From Meandrina meandrites (taxonomy: Eukaryota; Cnidaria; Anthozoa; Scleractinia; Meandrinidae): DNA of 64,000 nucleotides. Under the pieces are notes generated by a model. It made no database searches and was not told the origin of the DNA. It saw only the letters and a list, made by a program, of their open reading frames with translations. This document shows positions 58,237-64,000 of the stretch, piece by piece. The stretch's first letter is position 1. Each line of letters begins with the position of its first letter. Where the stretch lies: contig OY855903.1 of assembly GCA_963693305.1 (NCBI GenBank), forward strand, positions 27,595,955 through 27,659,954, written 5' to 3'. The position numbers and the translations under genes are program-made.

Positions 58237-61200
58237 ATGCACGTGGAGGCCATGGAGGAAGGTGAGATAACTCATTGCTTTTTGAATTTTTGGATACATT
58301 CCTTTGTTAATGTACTCAGATCTGTTCGAGGTCAATATATTTTACTTTCTTTTATGTTTCTAGATATGTATGGCGACAATGAACGCTCTGATTCACACAA
58401 TGAAAGCTCTGATTCAGACAGGTGAGAACTGTTTTGACATATCTGTTGATAAGCGTAAATAATTTATTCAACTGAATATTTTATGTTCTTTCTTCTAGTG
58501 ATAGTGTGGAGGCGTACGAGGAGATTAATGAGAAAGACAATAAACCGACCGGGTAAGTGAAAATGATAATTTCAATACTGTATGGCATGTGGAAAATTGA
58601 TCGCTTGTTGAGCTTATTTTATGAACTGCGACGGAAAACCGATCGAGAGAACCCGTGCGTGTGAAAATTTTTTTTCCTTGTTTTCTGCCAGTCCAAATTA
58701 ATTGTGAAGGCTTTGATAACTATGTTAACCCTTGTATAAACCTTGTTAAAGCAGATTACACACTCTACTAGACCTTTTCGCGGTAAGATGCATTGCACTG
58801 AATGTAGAACAAACGAAGCGCGAAAAAGTTATTTTTAGATCGTATGAGAATCTCAAGAATTCAACATAACATTCAGTTTCTGTAATATCCGTGAGTCACA
58901 AAACTTGAGCGCCCAAGTAAAAGATTTTTTGTTGAATTTAGGAGGCGGAAGGGGTGTAGGAAAGGTGTAAATGAAACCTATAATCGCATTTTCATTTGTT
59001 CATTTGTCTGCAACACGGCGCGTGTCTATGAGAAAAGTTAAAAATAAAACGGCCACAATTTTCTTATCTAATCAGGACAATTACATGATATAATACGTTT
59101 ACAAATCAAAAAATAAAGGAGAAATTTAATTTCACGGAAGCTACTTGCCATTTCAATATCTGATTTTTTAAAAGGTGAAATAATAGCAATTGATTGTAAT
59201 TGGTTGCTCGGGGGAGAGGTTGGAGGGGGTTGGGTAGGTCACTCGCTTCTAAATGATTGAAACTGAAAAAACTCTTTGGAGGTCTGGAGCATGCTTTTAC
59301 GAATGTAATAATTGTAATATGGGTCTCCTAAAATAGCAGGAATCATCTCAAAATCAAGTGCCCCTCCCACTCCCTGCACCCAGTTGCTAATTAATGACCA
59401 GCACTTTGTGAGCAATATATATTTTTTTTATTTAGAGTGATTGTATTGTCTTGGCAGGGTTTCTCCAGATGTCGTATTTCTTGATAGCGAGGATGAAAAG
59501 ATACAGGTAAAGTATTTAGTTATTGATATACAGAACTCGTCACTTTAATCTTACAACAAAAGTCAACATAAGATAAAGAATGTGTGAAATACAGTGACAA
59601 TGCCTAAAAACAAACATCTGCTTTACTATGTACCACAAATATTTTGATTTACCATAAGGCTCAATAAACTACTTGCCGGTTAATTCTTTACACCTTGTTA
59701 TGGCTTTTCTAGTGTTAGTTCAGTGGCAGATCTAGGCAGCCCCCCCCCCCCCCCCCCATTTTTATAACAAATAGAGGACCAAAAGGCCGAGAAAATTGTT
59801 TTCGAGAGCAGCCCCCCCCCCCCCCTTATTCTAGGGTCTGGATGATCCCCTCTCCCCTCACTGACAGTGGCATGTACAATTTGGTGTTTGATTGGCCTAT
59901 TGCAAGCAGTTGACTAAATGTGCAAAATGTCCCTCACGAGAGAGCCTGCTCGCTACATGTACGGGCCTAAACGATTCATTGTTGACATTTTTTTTTTGTT
60001 TTTAGGAAGTTTTTGACAGTGGAGACGAATTGGACATATCAATGTCTCCCCTTAAAGACAAACAAGATGTCAACTTTTTCAATGGAAATTCACAGTGCAA
60101 ATTGGTGAATCTGGATTCACTTGAAAACCACCATGTGGTTCCTATTCTGATGAATGGTAAGGACACCCCAAATTTAATAAGTACCAGAGTGCCAAGTCGT
60201 TGCCAGGAAAATGCATCATTCATTATCGACTTGGATGCCTTAGACAGTAGAGAGGACATTTACTGTGATGACAATGGCGTTTGGCTGTCAACTGGTTGTA
60301 AATCCAAACTGTTTACTATAGAAAGAGGTGCTGACAGTAAAGTACGTAACCTGACAAAGGTCGCAAATGGTGAGGATCCAACGTTAGCTGATGTTACAGT
60401 TTGTAGACGCACCTACCGTTGTAAGTCATGCCCAACATATCACAGAACCATCGTGAGCGTCGAGTTTAACAAGGACATCCAGCAGTGGTTTCCTTTGGTG
60501 CTGTTAACATACTACTTTGATGGTAAACCCATAAAGTTTGAAGTTGAAGCCCATGGAAATAGGAAAAGAAAAAACCTGGCTTACGTAACGACGAAGCAGA
60601 GCACTAAAGATTCAATGTCAGAAAACCTCAAACAGCAGGGTACAAAGAGGGCTCTATTTCAAACAGTGAAACAAGCAGGGGGAGTCTGTGGAGCTGAGAG
60701 TCAAGGTTCACTCCCAAGGAATGTTCGACAAGCCGCCCACATAAAAAAGAAAGAAGGCAGAAAAGATCTTACGGCGTCAAAAGATCCTTTAGTGTCCGTC
60801 TTGGAACTTCAAAAGAGCACCTTCCCAGGTTTTATTCGAGACGTGACATGCAATGACTTGCCAACAGTGACTCTGTTCACGGACCGCCAGATTGAGAACA
60901 TGATCAAGTTCTGCTGCCATTCCAGACCAGGATGGGTGTCTGAGTTAGGAGTGGACGTAACATTTCAGCTCGGGCCATTCTATCTTCTAGTTACAACCTT
61001 CAGAAACACAATGCTGGAAGCTAAACGATCATCCAATGCCCCAGCATTTCCCGGTCCTATGATGATATGTATGACTAAAGAGGAATGTACATATCTCTCC
61101 TTTGTTCATCGCCTTTTACGAGAAGTTCCTGGACTGTCCCACTATTTACACGCAACAGGAACAGATGATGAGACCGCCTTACGAAATGCCCTTGCACCTG

Positions 61201-62711
61201 GCTTTCAAGGAGCACACCCTCTTTTATGCTACATACATAGTCAACGTAATGTAAAAGAAAAAGCCCGTCAGCTTGGTTTGTCACAGAAGTTCACAAGCCA
61301 GGTCTGCAAAGATGTTTATTTCAAGCCTGGTCTAATCTGGTCAGATTCTAGTGAGGAGTTCAACGCACGATTGTCAACTATTCGTGAAGAATGGGATGCC
61401 ATGGAAATGTCGGAAAGGGTAGGCCCACCAAAGTTTTCGGAATACTTCGATCGCAACAAAGTTCAAGATATCCAAACCTGTACCACAAAATACGTGATGG
61501 AAGGTCTTGGTCTTGGTGAAGAGCCTTACCAACAGAACGTTCCAGAATCGATGAACGACATGATGAAGACCTGGACTTCATTTGTACCTCAGGAAATGGA
61601 TTCCTTCATCATTTCCTTGTTCGATTTTGTAGAATCGTTTGATTATGAAGAAGAAATGGCCTGGTTTGGCATGTCGGAGAAATGGCAAGTTAAACATGAA
61701 TATCGCCGCTACATGTCCACAACCCCATATGCTGAAATGTCTCCCGAGGAACGCACAAACGAAATGAGGAGAATTCGAAATCTACGACCTGATGGCAAGG
61801 CATACAAGGCATGCCGCGAGTTCAAGTTTACTGCTAATTCCAAGCAATCATCTGGTGCCAGCACTAGTCATTTCCCATCAAGCGCATCCACAGTGAACGA
61901 TATGCCAATTCTAAGTAGTCTTTCCTCACACTTTTCTAAGGAGGAGGCATCGTCGATGGTAGAGAAAGCGAAGTTCATCATTCACAACAATGCGATTCGA
62001 GAAGGGTTCCAGCCTGGCACTTTCCTGGTGGACAGCGGCTCCCAGCTTCCACATAGAGTGTCATGCCTGAAGAGTGGCAAGGTCTCTTGTCCTTGCACAC
62101 ATTACGCACGAAACAACATGTGCCAACACTCAGTGGCAGTGGCAATTTACACAAATTGCTTTGAAAAGATGGTGTCACAGTATGCTGGAAGAAACCTCAC
62201 TAGAGTTGCAACCTCAACCGCCCCAAAAAGCGTGGGATCCAAAGTACCTCCCCGAAAACGCAAAGCTTCAGTGGATACTCCTCCTTCACAGATCAGAGAT
62301 GAAGTAAATGACGAACAGCATTTAACATCTGAAGCAGTAAATGACACGACCATTGTGATCAAGAAAGCACTAAGGCCCAGTGTTCCCCCTCCAACTGCTC
62401 CTCTGGTACTCAAGGAAATTGCTGGTGGCATTAGAAAATGCGCCGGTTGTTGCAAACCACTATCCACAAGCATACCTGGGTATGATGCTGAACTGGACAA
62501 AACTTTTTGCTTTGGCAGATTTGAGTCCTACTCATACTTCAACAAGACTGACAACAGCTACAAAGTAGCTACTTCAACCCGCCATTATCACCTGAACCCA
62601 GTGTGCACGAAAGTGCAGGAAGCAGCAGTTAAAATCACCTTGGGTAGTGTGGTGCCTGATGACAGTCTTCGTGCACTGATTGTGGAAAGATTCAACTACC
62701 ATTTACCTTGA
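58237..62711 (+). CDS. MULE-type transposase-like gene with SWIM zinc finger, five exons
   Basis: Five exons join in frame with consensus borders: 58237-58261, 58364-58421, 58499-58552, 59458-59506 and 60006-62711. The small exons encode an acidic Ser/Asp/Glu N-terminus (DNERSDSHNESSDSDR). The large exon has a Cys-rich block (CRRTYRCKSCPTYHRT), a transposase-like core starting LGVDVTFQLGPFYLLVTTFR with DDETALRNALAPGF and HPLLCYIHSQRNVKEKA, and a SWIM finger (CPCTHYARNNMCQH). Its C-terminal end has CAGCCKPLS and a second Cys-poor domain. The protein is about 955 aa with no break. Spliced, intact and lacking obvious terminal repeats, it could be a domesticated MULE gene, or a recent MULE copy whose ends were not seen. 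Confidence 0.7.
59741..59826. repeat. Poly-C tracts in the last intron of the MULE-like gene
   Basis: Two runs of about 14-18 C residues separated by about 50 bp. They are likely length-variable. A similar poly-C occurs near 25750 and a poly-G near 62841. Confidence 0.9.
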
Positions 62712-64000
62712 GCATTAACACTGAAAGAGAGCAAGATAAATAACTTATAATTTACTGCATTTGATTATCTGGCCCTATTGTATACAATTGGCAACACTTA
62801 TTAAGGACTGCGGCAGTTCATTTCAGTTCAAACAGGCAAGGCGGGGGGGGGGGGGGGGGGTGAGCTCTGTCAGTAAGCAACGTCTTGATATGAAATTTTT
62901 CCATGTAGCTCATACTTTGTACCTTGGGGTTTCCGTTTGGTATTCAGATCATGTGATCGATTAACCTCTCCAATTACTATATTTCTTTACTCGTTTGACA
63001 TGACAACGTAGAACAAACTAGTTTCAAGAATATTATTATGTTTGAATCGCCTAATAAACCTCAGTAGATTTTGTTTTCTACTCTGTACCGAATTTTGTCA
63101 TGAGAAAGAGCGACAGCTACTTCTGGGCTAGTAAAAAGAACATATGATTGTATCCAAAACATAACTAAAGATTTTTACCAAAATTTGTAGCTGTGAATTG
63201 TGTGTTTTCTGTTGAAGATTGTAATTTAATCCTTGTGTTTGTAAGAGTTTTGTAAGGGATGTCACTTGTCACCTAAGATTGATATTGATTATTGCTAGTT
63301 ATTTTCAAGTACGTTGCGTTTTTTATAATCCTTGTTGATGTTACCGAGTTCGTAAGACTGTTTTTGAAGGTTCATTTTTCAAGTTGTCGGTGTTATCTCT
63401 ATCTTGCACATTAACTAAAAAAACAGCCTCAGTGTTAATTTTCTGACATAGTTTAAACAAAAATGGTAAGAAAAATTCTTTCATGTTTCACAGAACTGTT
63501 CAGGTATACTCTACAGAATGTTTATTGCTGAGCATAATTTTCAGTTTATGTAGTAAAATATTAAAGTAATAAATCATTTTGAGAAGTATCAACATAATTG
63601 ATGTATGGTCGGAATCTTAGTAAAAATAAATTTACTCATGTTCAGGTTGAACAGACATGAATATTACTGAACTTAGATGACTATTCATACATTCAGAGGC
63701 TGCTATGGAATAGCTTCAAGGGCTCTAGGGAATGTGAATGAGCTGCAACGAACAATGCCCGAAACCCACCCCGTCCCTCAAACCCCCAAAACTCGCACAC
63801 AAGAACTGCAATTGGCGAGTATCTCAAGATAGCACCTAAAAACAAAAACAGAACCAACCTTCTCGTTCTTGTTCTACATATCAGTACGGTGGCCAGTGCT
63901 TGTTTACACTCTGCTAGGCTTTTTTTATCAGTATTTCTTGACTACACGTATTTGGAAGCTTAACTTCGTTTACAACGAAGGCAAATAGAAAAGCAATCGA
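62712..64000. other. No gene recognised
   Basis: A/T-rich DNA after the MULE-like gene with an 18-base G run (about 62843-62860). The 3' UTR of that gene lies here, with a possible AATAAA near 63570-63630. No other motif seen. Confidence 0.5.

Noticed and set aside
59741..59826. Poly-C runs as telomere-like repeats
   Set aside because: They are plain homopolymers inside an intron with no repeated telomeric hexamer.
1..64000. tRNA and rRNA genes
   Set aside because: No cloverleaf with A and B boxes and no rRNA-like conserved stretch was noticed by eye. A covariance-model search could not be run.

Overview
The window is animal nuclear DNA. It has spliced genes with GT-AG introns, many eukaryotic retrotransposons and DNA transposons, A+T-rich intergenic sequence, and no bacterial operon features. 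The mix of repeats (DIRS, RTE, Ty3/gypsy, CR1-like, piggyBac, Tc1/mariner, MULE, and a Polinton with a cnidarian-style capsid gene) points to a cnidarian, most likely a stony coral. That assignment is inference from family resemblance, not from a marker gene.

Layout. 1-7.9 kb: decayed Ty3/gypsy with one LTR, a TTAA-flanked fold-back element, an IS630/Tc1-type transposase relic, a small three-exon minus-strand gene and minisatellite-like stretches. 8.3-26.4 kb: a small four-exon gene of unknown function whose first intron holds a structurally complete 16,467-bp Maverick/Polinton-type integrated DNA virus (8708-25174; 6-bp target duplication ATTGTC). 26.6-37.3 kb: relics of multicopy cnidarian gene families, with SAP/NHL, CRICG zinc-finger, SGNH-like and CR1-like pieces. 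38.3-41.2 kb: a CR1-like tail interrupted by a truncated piggyBac, then a YqaJ-like relic. 41.5-53.4 kb: one four-member nest, in which a TA-flanked mariner-type element holds a DIRS retrotransposon that holds a gypsy element and, separately, a full-length RTE. 53.4-58.2 kb: little coding sequence, one two-exon fragment and C-rich repeats. 58.2-62.7 kb: an intact five-exon gene encoding a MULE-type transposase-like protein with a SWIM zinc finger, possibly domesticated. 62.7-64 kb: nothing recognisable.

How the genes work together. The Polinton encodes a protein-primed type B DNA polymerase, an rve integrase, an A32/FtsK-type packaging ATPase, a double-jelly-roll-type major capsid protein and a candidate penton-type minor capsid protein. 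It also has a 587-aa orphan, a coiled-coil membrane protein and a row of tiny membrane proteins. No adenain-like maturation protease was recognised. Its ORFs are all open, so the copy looks young. Three features stand out: (i) each terminus is a 164-bp near-perfect hairpin palindrome, (ii) eight dispersed palindromes occur only in the capsid/ATPase half, in two classes whose arms differ by paired T-A to G-C changes, and (iii) a 1.1-kb gene-free region is packed with perfect palindromes. Together they suggest an uncharacterised cis-acting replication, packaging or regulatory layer.
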